DNA from: Candidatus Falkowiibacteriota bacterium
GTDB taxonomy: Bacteria > Patescibacteriota > Patescibacteriia > UBA2591 > JABMQE01
DNA length: 13,737 nt
Assembly (NCBI GenBank): GCA_013203415.1
Contig: JABMQE010000141.1
Location: 1 to 13,737 of the forward strand
Reading direction: 5' to 3'
Every line of letters begins with the position of its first letter. The first letter of the stretch is position 1. The notes beneath the pieces are model-generated. The model searched no databases, had not been told where the DNA came from, and was given only the letters and a program-made list of their open reading frames with translations. The position numbers and the translations under genes are program-made. Of this stretch, positions 9,901 through 13,737 are shown piece after piece.

Positions 9901-11956
9901 CACCAAAATAAACCTCGCCGACAACACTCCCGAATTTCTCGCCCCTAATATCTACCGGCCCCCCTACTATACCGCAAACAGGCGCCATCTGGCAGATGCC
10001 AGGCCCGCCCTCTCCTTCCAAAACCTCAAAGCTTAGCAAATTACTCCTATGTCCCTCTATGGTTTCTGTTTGAATATAATAATCACCCGGCTCTAAATCT
10101 GCCGAATTAACTTTTATAATAATCTGCCCCTCCCGCCATGTTTCCGGACAAGGCGAGGGCGGAAATTCTGCTTCAAACTCCAAGAACACTGATTCATCAT
10201 CCGAATAATCCCCCCTAACAAAGAAAACCTTGCCCTTTAGGCCTCCAAAATTTACGCCCGAAACAGTTACATACTGTCCCCTCCCTCCTTTCTTTGGCGA
10301 CACCGAATTTATAAAAGGCGAAAGCACTCTTGTGTCCATGGCATTGCTTACCCTTCTTGTCATATCTGTTTTTCCGGTAACAACGCGCACTGGCCCGCTG
10401 ATTGCCCCGTTTGTCTCGCCGCCGGCTAGCCCGCTTTTCCGGGCCGGAATTCTTAATTTTATCTCCTTATCATTCCAGGAAGCCACGCAAATACTCCTGG
10501 CATATTTGTCCGTTCCGCTAAAGCAGGTCCTGTCTGTCTCAAAAGCATTCGCGCTAAACATCACCCCCTGCTTCTCGTTTTCAAAATAAAAACCCTTAAT
10601 TGTTACCAGCCCCTCGTCATAATATTCTTCTTCTGTTATCTCTGTAATCTCTGGCGGACATCTTTGTTTGTCCAACCCTCCGGTCGTAAATTGCCAGGAA
10701 TAATCTTCTTCCATATAATTGCCGCAAACATCTTTTATTATCAAGCTATCCAAAACAGGAGTATAAGACGTAGCTGTTTCATAATTCTTCTGCGGTGTTG
10801 CAGTTAAGTTATCCTCCCTTCCTTCTCTATAAAAATCATCCTCTTCTCCTTCCAAAAGCCGCGGTGTAATTAAAATTGATCCTTTCTCTTCCAAACTATC
10901 AATATCCATCGGGTGGTCGAATTCTGCCCAAATTCTCGATTCCAAACAAACATTCCCCTCTCCATTTACAGGCTCTGTTTTTTCTACTTTTGGCGGCGTG
11001 GTTAATCTTTCTGTCCCTGTCTTAAAATTCCATCCATGCCCGCCCAGCAAAGCTAATCCTTCCTCGCTTTTTAACCCTTCCCCGATTACCACCCGATATT
11101 CTTTGCTTTCTTCAAAATCTTTCTCTCCTCGCCATAAAATTCGCGAGCTGTTTGTTTCACTCTTTATAGCTTCGCCTGCTACTATATTACCCTTGCAAAC
11201 AATTGGCGAACCAAGAGAGCCCTCGGCCTCGCACTTTGCCGAAGCGCACTCGCTGTTCTCTGCACAGCTCTCATCCGCTCCTTTTCCATCCTTGATAAAC
11301 ACTCTTACATTATTCTCTACTGTATTCTCGTCTACTTTTTTATTAAATTCCACCCAAACAACCGGACACAAAGGCACTTTTTCGTTCTCAAGTCCTGTCG
11401 GATAATTCGAAGCAACCCTAAAAAATGATATTCCGCTCCACCAGGAAACACAAATATCAGCACAACTCGAGCCATCTGGATATTTAAGTTCACTCACACA
11501 TTCCCAAGTGCCTTCTGCTTTACAACGGAAACAGCTGTTTCGTATATCCCCTTCACGACACCCAAAGATGCCTCCCAATCCTCCGCCAAAAGACCTAATA
11601 AGAAATGTTGTTATCGCAAAAGCCGTTACAATTATCAGCATGCCTATCACCGCCGATATCATTATTTTCTTTGCCTTCTCGATTCTTTCCGGATTGCCAG
11701 CCGAAGTCATCCACATAAAACCCGCGTAAATAAGCAGAATTAAGGCAATCAAACCCAAAAATCCTAAAACCCATCTGATAATTTTGGCAATCGTAATAGT
11801 TAGGGGTTGATCCGAAAACTGGGTTATTTCCTGCACTTGCCCTAAACCCTCATCATATGTTTGCGCTAATCCAATTTTTGGTAATAAAAAAATTGCCAGC
11901 ACTAAAACCAGCGCCAAGCAACTTACGGTTAAAATTCTATTTTTTTCTAAATGCAT
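3902..11956 (-). CDS. Giant surface protein: pilin-like N-terminal anchor followed by Ig-like, IPT/TIG-like and Cys-rich modules
   Basis: 2684 residues. Residues 1-31 are a signal peptide (basic start, hydrophobic core, GLAQ cleavage region). Helices at about 57-80 and 98-121, joined by the basic loop NPERIEKAKK, form the two-helix unit of VirB2/TrbC-like pilins common in Patescibacteria. By the positive-inside rule everything after residue 122 is outside. The ectodomain shows SbsA-type Ig-like modules (about 320-426, 780-900, 1229-1340, 1440-1549; pattern AEFDHPMD...WQFTTG), IPT/TIG-like modules (about 545-645, 656-728, 1036-1132, 1136-1217; pattern INSVSPKKGG...VTVSGVNFG), Big_2-like stretches (about 905-1003, 1345-1433), Cys-rich inserts (230-255, 738-766, 1005-1034, 1727-1750), an unrecognised domain (about 1755-1900), CGDG/C-E Cys-rich repeats like those of myxobacterial surface proteins (2050-2290), two 57-residue repeats (2293-2406), a DGCEVNL...NCGTCG motif, ten prolines (2477-2486) and a Cys/Trp-rich end. 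No LPXTG or C-terminal helix. Probably an adhesin or cell-contact protein; the partner is unknown. Ribosome site weak. Confidence 0.88.
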   Translation of the reverse strand: MHLEKNRILTVSCLALVLVLAIFLLPKIGLAQTYDEGLGQVQEITQFSDQPLTITIAKIIRWVLGFLGLIALILLIYAGFMWMTSAGNPERIEKAKKIMISAVIGMLIIVTAFAITTFLIRSFGGGLGGIFGCREGDIRNSCFRCKAEGTWECVSELKYPDGSSCADICVSWWSGISFFRVASNYPTGLENEKVPLCPVVWVEFNKKVDENTVENNVRVFIKDGKGADESCAENSECASAKCEAEGSLGSPIVCKGNIVAGEAIKSETNSSRILWRGEKDFEESKEYRVVIGEGLKSEEGLALLGGHGWNFKTGTERLTTPPKVEKTEPVNGEGNVCLESRIWAEFDHPMDIDSLEEKGSILITPRLLEGEEDDFYREGREDNLTATPQKNYETATSYTPVLDSLIIKDVCGNYMEEDYSWQFTTGGLDKQRCPPEITEITEEEYYDEGLVTIKGFYFENEKQGVMFSANAFETDRTCFSGTDKYARSICVASWNDKEIKLRIPARKSGLAGGETNGAISGPVRVVTGKTDMTRRVSNAMDTRVLSPFINSVSPKKGGRGQYVTVSGVNFGGLKGKVFFVRGDYSDDESVFLEFEAEFPPSPCPETWREGQIIIKVNSADLEPGDYYIQTETIEGHRSNLLSFEVLEGEGGPGICQMAPVCGIVGGPVDIRGEKFGSVVGEVYFGEEMAGISEWGEAKIMALAPEGIEQGNSQVKVKNAIGESNSLNFRSPCEIEVSCDTDLTNNSCDPGACSGNKVCNSDCECEGAPEILNQSVCPPQAAFPFNSPSPRSVDNCIHSLITMIFSEPMDVDSLENEDNYEFLKCNTLGNIDCTEAEIVENIEATAYEIEGVQKTGVYVGLDDGGPLEKNTWYRFKVKGVNGVFGISNIYFKNDYVWNFKTADSDSCEVSEIGVRSQEDARGEPYLILEKEVFEAIPYPSGCNYVLSDNLDFNFVWSSTNGEVATVSRTDETTAEVAAKRSGTCSIKALDDKSNKYGNAMVIVNKCTKDTDCVVSDLGGAVCDESTCDTDKGLCKPDITLTGPAGGKVGTWATLQGCWFGERTGSVTSNDGLVWGNPEEKNPDCGDTWSNNQVIVEVPEGSVLGEKKLTLGANYGSFELESKNGDTDANFTVNDVLHPSVCKLEPQVTEVGYKINVLGKSFGSEQTGTDGVFFEVTKATVYDEWEDVKIKVEVHVSARTGNLKVLKDGSYSNPIILRVVVDLPEVEEVSGCNPGYGLPSPNPTKGAKDVCLNAVVTGRFNMQEIDETTVKTPNIKLECDGAGCVVPHDVRVRDYGNVKGFEIRPQVNLFPNTVYKVTVEKIVVEGHPDLIMEPYTWEFTTGNKICEIDSISVSPEEATVVKLGNQDYVVRMTNEAKCFELREASAADWTSSDTDIATADFGPSISTTARAKNVLGQTNITATHGVFSDFGVLKVIGKPSIKDHWPRATTDPVCRNAVVEIVFDQLMDRSTLNKINMYLLEGGLKVDGQLRIARTEGADERCLNSSGCTQVRFIPDELLEESGMQPHQFGITGDVRSSNGLNFDGVFWTFDVDNEICAIDRAEIEVSPDVINKTRDIFVCAGRNGCVNDQDGVEDGNQHKYEVVYYSGINPIMGGIVKWDPTSDSNIYEFLGEEDGVVINLTSKPKEGKDELKVKVKSNPNWLKVGIDAHEVDAKIDIINWLCENPWPSLESFPYEDGSVCGNTGGAPCIDFNFSTFYCRDKGDDKKVCVGGSNPGEPCTIGGDACLGGRCDDEDDLRAMGLDPVVKKFDVFEFEESEEDSQPAQTENLLKEIIFSVERKEGGGQDVIGVRIFNNDDHYSPGLWYRAQGKEGKLSSAGEVDGYPAASQGRSVYVTASADSRDTGKIYTNVYVISYNQDADEETKEIFNRIISNWKFNTNVESNKEELVRDTNRLIHFSDLAGSTTAPLLMANTLEYYAGVNRGVYPSLREGSYIKGFSVSLWEDSWIGELGKQIGKIFVDPINEFSECPEGHNDESCWNGTEGVFVCPAGSHVYTYQSSGTGGYVLASDFEFETSNTWQNLDNSRFKTADVCLGNTKFGVSEVCGDGVLDLTNEVCERGQTRFYWQDALGVVVYNDYKQECDLECKGWTPNKSGHDYGGFCKNGTYEEGKEICDPLSAGRAIKEAGDKSDSIYNQYTCGNECKWSTGGWCGDGVRQHTTTGFSRDYEVCDGDLDTASCDLPGGHAGVKINSCEPDCSGFTGFGECLSQGVCGDGEVNGADETCDEGGSNGSGFCRTDCTYCGDKKIQAGYGEVCEVGIDIPDNAVCDNNCLGWSCKSGYRENLSECELDHCEGDPSKECTITNGKGEQTRTCDLTAHPPAWGAWGTCQVKSCNFGYREYNDTCELDHCEGDPSKACAITNGTGEQTRTCDLTKHDPDWGAWGTCQVASCSAGYADCNNNPADGCEVNLNTNLSNCGTCGKVCPGPPSGGGSATCASGQCGINCNAGYNLVGGDCVSSTPPPPPPPPPPVGGDFCGGSTMTIADCAAAGGQVVTIPEGCNLCRFDADRCPTGTNWGQYNNWSTAVRGTRACSGWDAFTCSYTLGACKGQTPANINVSSNPGYTIGSGSGHAWSNTSLSLYTHCCNPFVYNTCSQSRNDTNCDNPDLSFNYVQENGATCYAGGPIVGILRSEILYLSTGRGGGWTGAILSVGQRRCCANAVKTQVGCR
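4499..4528 (-). repeat. Ten-proline linker in the giant surface protein
   Basis: Residues 2477-2486 are ten consecutive prolines (codons mostly CCC, CCT and CCG). The tract separates the Cys-rich stalk from the last 200 residues, so it probably acts as a stiff linker. A run this long normally needs EF-P for translation. Confidence 0.9.
4739..5080 (-). repeat. Two tandem 171-bp repeats in the giant surface gene
   Basis: Residues 2293-2349 and 2350-2406 are two 57-residue copies, each running from C-x-x-GYRE through CELDHCEGDPSK, GEQTRTCDLT and WGAWGTCQV. DNA stretches such as TGGCAAGTTCCCCAAGCTCCCC-like runs and TCGCCCTCGCAATGGTCTAA are identical between copies, which implies recent duplication. 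The spaced Cys and WGAWGTC resemble thrombospondin type-1-like or other disulphide-rich surface repeats; the exact family is uncertain. Confidence 0.88.
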
Positions 11957-12000
11957 GGAGCCTATAATTTACCAACTCAAAAAACCTCAATTACTAAATA

Positions 12001-12031
12001 TTGAAAATTGAAAACTGAAAATTGAAAACTG
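12001..12031. repeat. Heptanucleotide tandem array after the DUF4870-like gene
   Basis: Four full copies plus a part of the 7-mer YTGAAAA (TTGAAAA, TTGAAAA, CTGAAAA, TTGAAAA, CTG). It begins 4 nt after the stop of the small membrane-protein gene on the minus strand, and lies between that gene and the giant surface gene. Read on the minus strand it is T-rich and supplies the tail of the hairpin at 12032-12051. Confidence 0.88.
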
Positions 12032-12051
12032 CAAGCTAGAACCTTAGCTTG
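12032..12051 (-). terminator. Possible weak terminator overlapping the end of the DUF4870-like gene
   Basis: Perfect 7-bp arms CAAGCTA (12032-12038) and TAGCTTG (12045-12051) with a 6-nt loop. On the minus strand the hairpin is followed by CAGTTTTCAATTTT, a broken T-tract made from the heptamer array. The stop codon at 12036-12038 lies within the arm. Likely only partial termination, since no clear promoter lies between it and the giant gene. Confidence 0.45.
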
Positions 12052-12362
12052 TCTGCGTACTTTCCAAGTATCGGCATTCTCCATATCTTCCCGGCCAAAA
12101 CATTGGTAATTCCTGATAACGCTAAAATCACTGCTATTATCCAGCCCACAAAAGCTAAAAGCAAACCCAATAAAGGAATCACTCCAAGCACCATCAAGAT
12201 AACCTCAAAAATAAACAAGACCAACCCTTGCCTTGCATGATGGCCTACAAATTTGTCCTTTCTTTTTAGAAGCAGCGGCACAAAACACAAAATCCAGACA
12301 TAAGACAAAACACCCAACCCTTTATTAACATCAATCTGTAACTCTTTTGTCTCTTTCGGCAT
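12036..12362 (-). CDS. DUF4870-like small membrane protein
   Basis: 108 residues with three hydrophobic segments at about 15-32, 46-64 and 66-86. The segment WILCFVPLLLKRKDKFVGHHARQGLVLFI is typical of the DUF4870 family: first helix, short basic loop, then HH(A)xQG leading into the second helix. The family's function is not established. Start: ATG at 12360-12362 with no Shine-Dalgarno, only AT-rich sequence, although a good promoter lies about 50 nt upstream. It is the first gene of the minus-strand run; the giant surface gene starts 79 nt downstream. The end overlaps a hairpin and adjoins a heptamer array. Family call is by pattern only. Confidence 0.82.
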   Translation of the reverse strand: MPKETKELQIDVNKGLGVLSYVWILCFVPLLLKRKDKFVGHHARQGLVLFIFEVILMVLGVIPLLGLLLAFVGWIIAVILALSGITNVLAGKIWRMPILGKYADKLRF

Positions 12363-12385
12363 AAAATTTTAATTAAAAATTATAT

Positions 12386-12400
12386 GTTATAAGTTATAAC
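12386..12400. promoter_or_regulatory. Perfect 15-nt inverted repeat, possible operator
   Basis: GTTATAA-G-TTATAAC is a perfect 7-1-7 palindrome. It lies between the putative minus-strand -10 box (12409-12414) and the DUF4870-like start codon (12362), where a repressor could block transcription of the minus-strand genes. Being very AT-rich, it could also be chance. Confidence 0.4.
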
Positions 12401-12408
12401 TCACTATT

Positions 12409-12437
12409 ATTATACCATAAAAAACCATACTTTTCAC
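12409..12437 (-). promoter_or_regulatory. Putative promoter of the DUF4870-like/surface-protein genes
   Basis: On the minus strand a perfect TATAAT (12414 down to 12409) is preceded by TGG, giving the extended -10 TGGTATAAT. With a 17-nt spacer the -35 is GTGAAA (12437-12432), 4 of 6 to TTGACA. The leader would be about 40 nt. A second TATAAT at 12384-12379 lies too close to the start codon to leave a leader of more than about 10 nt. Confidence 0.6.
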
Positions 12438-12448
12438 CAGCAACTGTT

Positions 12449-12466
12449 AATAACCAAAAAGAGCCC
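12449..12466. repeat. Left copy of a direct repeat flanking the plus-strand module
   Basis: AATAACCAAAAAGAGCCC here matches AACAACCAAAAGAGCCC at 13459-13475 except for one substitution and one extra A. The right copy contains the 5' arm of a terminator. The left copy could form only a weak 5-bp hairpin (AAGAG at 12459-12463 with CTCTT at 12481-12485), so it may be a worn terminator. Confidence 0.45.
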
Positions 12467-12506
12467 AGTGACATACAGAACTCTTCACTTATATTATATA
12501 TTTTTC

Positions 12507-12535
12507 TGGACAAACAATCTAATTATTGGTAAGAT
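12507..12535 (+). promoter_or_regulatory. Putative promoter of the plus-strand two-gene module
   Basis: TGGACA (12507-12512, 5 of 6 to TTGACA), a 17-nt spacer, then TAAGAT (12530-12535, 4 of 6 to TATAAT) preceded by TGG, an extended -10. Transcription would start near 12542, about 45 nt before the first start codon and just upstream of the shared leader motif. Divergent from the minus-strand promoter about 70 nt away. Confidence 0.55.
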
Positions 12536-12553
12536 AATTAAACATTCAAGCAT

Positions 12554-12580
12554 GCCCTTTACTCACCCTTACAAGGAGGG
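12554..12580 (+). promoter_or_regulatory. Leader motif copy 1 plus Shine-Dalgarno of the swivelling-domain gene
   Basis: GCCCTTTACTCACCC (12554-12568) is followed by the Shine-Dalgarno AAGGAGGG (12573-12580), 7 nt before the ATG at 12588. The same 15-mer stands before the next gene. CCCT in the leader can pair with AGGG of the ribosome site (short stem), so it could affect translation. The strong site decides the start at 12588; the same frame is open back to an ATG at 12468, but that ATG lacks a ribosome site and lies upstream of the promoter. Confidence 0.6.
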
Positions 12581-12587
12581 AATCAAA

Positions 12588-13094
12588 ATGGAACAGATAA
12601 AAGTGTATCAAGGTGTCTCACACACCTATAGTCCACACACAGTAGAAGGCACGATAAGAATCGTCGAATCCCCAAGGGATGTCTCAAAGGTTGGTAAAGG
12701 AGACATCATCGTAATTCCAACTCTTGGAACTGGTCTCCAAGACTTCATAGCGCCTATCATTATCGAGAATGCCGTCGCTGTTGTCGGAATGGTAGGAGGG
12801 GCGCTATGTCATATGGCAATCACCATGAGAGAATTAGACAGACCTTGCTTACTTATAGATGATGCCATCAATAAACTAACTGATGGCAAAAGGGCAAGGA
12901 TAGAAGTAAACACCAGAAAAGAGAGATTTGAAAATGAAGATGAAGAAAAAGACGAAATAAGCCTCGACGAAATCCGCGGAAACTGGCTCAACAAACGTTT
13001 CACCATGCTCCTCCTCAAGATACTCGCCTTCAAGGCCTCCAAAGCCAAGGGGCCCAAAGAAGTGCAAAACGCCTCAATATTCGTCTATGAATAA
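12588..13094 (+). CDS. Stand-alone phosphohistidine swivelling domain (PEP-utiliser mobile domain) protein
   Basis: 168 residues. Residues 35-107 align with the swivelling His domain of PEP synthase and related enzymes (PF00391; stand-alone forms fall in COG3848): GKGDIIVIPTLG, then VAVVGMVGGALCHMAITMREL, then PCLLIDDAINKLTDGKRARIEV. The PpsA counterpart in this window reads GGRTCHAAIVSREL; here it is GGALCHMAITMREL, keeping Gly-Gly, Cys-His and Arg-Glu-Leu. His75 is therefore the expected phosphorylation site. ATP-grasp and PEP-binding domains are absent, so it cannot run the full reaction alone; it might be a phospho-carrier or a regulatory remnant. The N-terminal 30 residues and C-terminal 60 (acidic 112-130, then basic/hydrophobic) are unassigned. 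Soluble, no signal peptide. First gene of a two-gene module. Only 2 of its 18 Ile codons are ATT, unlike the start of pyk, where ATT predominates. Confidence 0.8.
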   Translation: MEQIKVYQGVSHTYSPHTVEGTIRIVESPRDVSKVGKGDIIVIPTLGTGLQDFIAPIIIENAVAVVGMVGGALCHMAITMRELDRPCLLIDDAINKLTDGKRARIEVNTRKERFENEDEEKDEISLDEIRGNWLNKRFTMLLLKILAFKASKAKGPKEVQNASIFVYE

Positions 13095-13114
13095 TCGTTC
13101 TTTCCGTCAAGTTC

Positions 13115-13141
13115 GCCCTTTACTCACCCCCTAACGGGAGG
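13115..13141 (+). promoter_or_regulatory. Leader motif copy 2 plus Shine-Dalgarno of the glutaredoxin-fold gene
   Basis: The identical 15-mer GCCCTTTACTCACCC (13115-13129) is followed by GGGAGG (13136-13141), 5 nt before the ATG at 13147. Its end lies 17 nt before the start codon, against 19 nt in copy 1. CCC here can pair with the GGG of the ribosome site. Confidence 0.6.
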
Positions 13142-13146
13142 AAAAC

Positions 13147-13425
13147 ATGAGACCGCGTATGAAACCGCATTTTTACGCCCCGCCAGGCGAAGAAAGTGAC
13201 GAGGTTAGAAGAATTCTCAGTGCTGCAAACATCGACCTCGAAGAAGTTCGAGTCACCCCCACGTGCAACGAATGGCACGCCCCTGTGCTCGTAAACAGAA
13301 CCGGCGAGTTTCAGGGATTAAGCGAAATTCAATACGCTCTTAATGTTCACCTTAAGAGCGTCGGAGTAAATGATTCATTAGCCATGCCCACAAGGTGCGA
13401 AGAAGTAAGCGAGGAGATAGCTTAG
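13147..13425 (+). CDS. Small glutaredoxin/thioredoxin-fold-like protein without a CxxC
   Basis: 92 residues, soluble, no signal. The order of elements suggests a glutaredoxin-like fold: strand HFYAPP (8-13), helix DEVRRILSAANI (18-29), strand LEEVRVT (31-37), a cis-proline-like segment HAPVLV (44-49, Pro46), strand NRTGEFQG, and helix LSEIQYALNVHL (58-69). The loop where the redox CxxC would sit reads APPGEE, and the two cysteines (40 and 84) do not form CxxC, so ordinary disulphide reductase activity is not expected. It may bind a partner or glutathione, or have another role. The fold call is by pattern only and may be wrong. The start is set by GGGAGG 5 nt upstream. It lies 52 nt after the swivelling-domain gene and shares its 15-nt leader motif, so the two are probably coexpressed. 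No family name is offered. Confidence 0.6.
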   Translation: MRPRMKPHFYAPPGEESDEVRRILSAANIDLEEVRVTPTCNEWHAPVLVNRTGEFQGLSEIQYALNVHLKSVGVNDSLAMPTRCEEVSEEIA

Positions 13426-13458
13426 ATAAATAAGACGAAAACTCTTCGCTACGCTCTC

Positions 13459-13475
13459 AACAACCAAAAGAGCCC
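13459..13475. repeat. Right copy of the direct repeat flanking the plus-strand module
   Basis: AACAACCAAAAGAGCCC, matching the left copy at 12449-12466. It overlaps the 5' arm of the terminator at 13469-13500. Confidence 0.45.
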
Positions 13476-13500
13476 CGCAAACCGCGAGGCTCTCTTTTTT
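13469..13500 (+). terminator. Intrinsic terminator of the plus-strand module, probably bidirectional
   Basis: Stem AGAGCC (13469-13474) with GGCTCT (13488-13493), one C/A mismatch, then CGC/GCG, loop AAACC, followed by TCTTTTTT. On the minus strand the same hairpin is followed by TTTTGG, so it may also stop groEL transcripts arriving from the right. Confidence 0.88.
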
Positions 13501-13526
13501 ATATTAAAACATTTTCAACAAAACCC

Positions 13527-13554
13527 TAGTTACGAGTGACTAGTGACTAGTGAC
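13527..13554. repeat. Heptanucleotide tandem array after groEL
   Basis: Four 7-mers of the form KAGTKAC: TAGTTAC, GAGTGAC, TAGTGAC, TAGTGAC. It begins 6 nt after the groEL stop codon (13561-13563) on the minus strand. The unit sequence differs from the other two heptamer arrays in the window, but the period and position are the same. Confidence 0.85.
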
Positions 13555-13560
13555 TAAACT

Positions 13561-13737
13561 TTACATCATCCCCATTCCACCAGGCATACCTCCGGGCATT
13601 CCAGCCGGCATACCACCACCATCTTCTTTCTTCTCCGGCAAATCCGTAACAACCACCTCGGTAGTTAAAAACATACTGGCAATGCTAGCCGCGTTTTCTA
13701 ACGCCGAACGAGTTACCTTGGTCGGGTCAATAATTCC
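13561..13737 (-). CDS. groEL: Chaperonin GroEL, C-terminal 58 residues only
   Basis: The 60-kDa chaperonin forms the barrel that folds cytoplasmic proteins together with GroES. The window holds only the C-terminus: GIIDPTKVTRSALENAASIA, then FLTTEVVVTDLPEKKED and the flexible Gly-Gly-Met tail (GGGMPAGMPGGMPGGMGMM) followed by TAA. The first segment is the conserved end of the equatorial domain. The gene enters from the right edge and converges with the plus-strand module. groES is not visible. The frame is intact. Confidence 0.97.
   Translation of the reverse strand, partial: GIIDPTKVTRSALENAASIASMFLTTEVVVTDLPEKKEDGGGMPAGMPGGMPGGMGMM

Noticed and set aside
3902..11956. Several separate surface-protein genes or an assembly fusion
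   Set aside because: The frame is open throughout, with repeated module types at both ends and no internal stop or start with a ribosome site that would suggest a join.
11957..11990. Promoter directly before the giant surface gene (TGG then TAAATT on the minus strand)
   Set aside because: The -10-like box lies only a few bases from the start codon and has no -35; cotranscription from the promoter at 12409-12437 is more likely.
12468..12587. Upstream extension of the swivelling-domain protein to an ATG at 12468
   Set aside because: It would lie before the putative promoter, has no ribosome site, and adds residues with no match to the family. The ATG at 12588 follows AAGGAGGG.

Overview
The window looks like chromosomal DNA of an AT-rich bacterium from the Candidate Phyla Radiation (Patescibacteria, Parcubacteria-like). 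This is inferred, not proven. The reasons are a giant surface protein whose N-terminus is a signal peptide plus a VirB2/TrbC-like two-helix pilin unit, a DUF4870-type small membrane protein, short repeats packed into nearly every intergenic gap, and a GC-rich hairpin repeat inserted in frame into a housekeeping gene. The genetic code appears standard: pyk ends in TGA, and TGG is used for Trp.

Layout. The minus strand carries, in transcription order, a DUF4870-like membrane protein (12362-12036), a 2684-residue surface protein (11956-3902), pyruvate kinase (3897-2404) and PEP synthase (2255 to beyond position 1; its C-terminus lies outside). The surface gene and pyk are 4 nt apart and probably cotranscribed. 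A good extended -10 promoter and a 15-nt perfect inverted repeat lie in front of the DUF4870 gene. On the plus strand is a compact two-gene module: a stand-alone phosphohistidine swivelling domain (12588-13094) and a glutaredoxin-fold protein without a CxxC (13147-13425). It has its own promoter, strong Shine-Dalgarno sites, a 15-nt leader motif repeated before each gene, and a terminator. The window ends in the C-terminus of groEL on the minus strand, convergent with the module. No stretch longer than 300 bases lacks a gene.

How the genes may work together. Pyk and PpsA catalyse opposite directions of the pyruvate/PEP step. The small plus-strand protein is the isolated form of the domain that carries the phosphohistidine inside PpsA, so three proteins of PEP/pyruvate phosphotransfer type lie within 13 kb. 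Whether the small protein takes part in that chemistry is unknown. The giant protein should sit in the membrane through its N-terminal helices and expose a string of Ig-like, IPT/TIG-like and cysteine-rich modules outside the cell.

The strongest points for a second look are: heptanucleotide tandem arrays placed 3-6 nt after three separate minus-strand stop codons; the in-frame palindromic repeat inside ppsA; the pilin-anchored giant protein; and the plus-strand module with its duplicated leader element.
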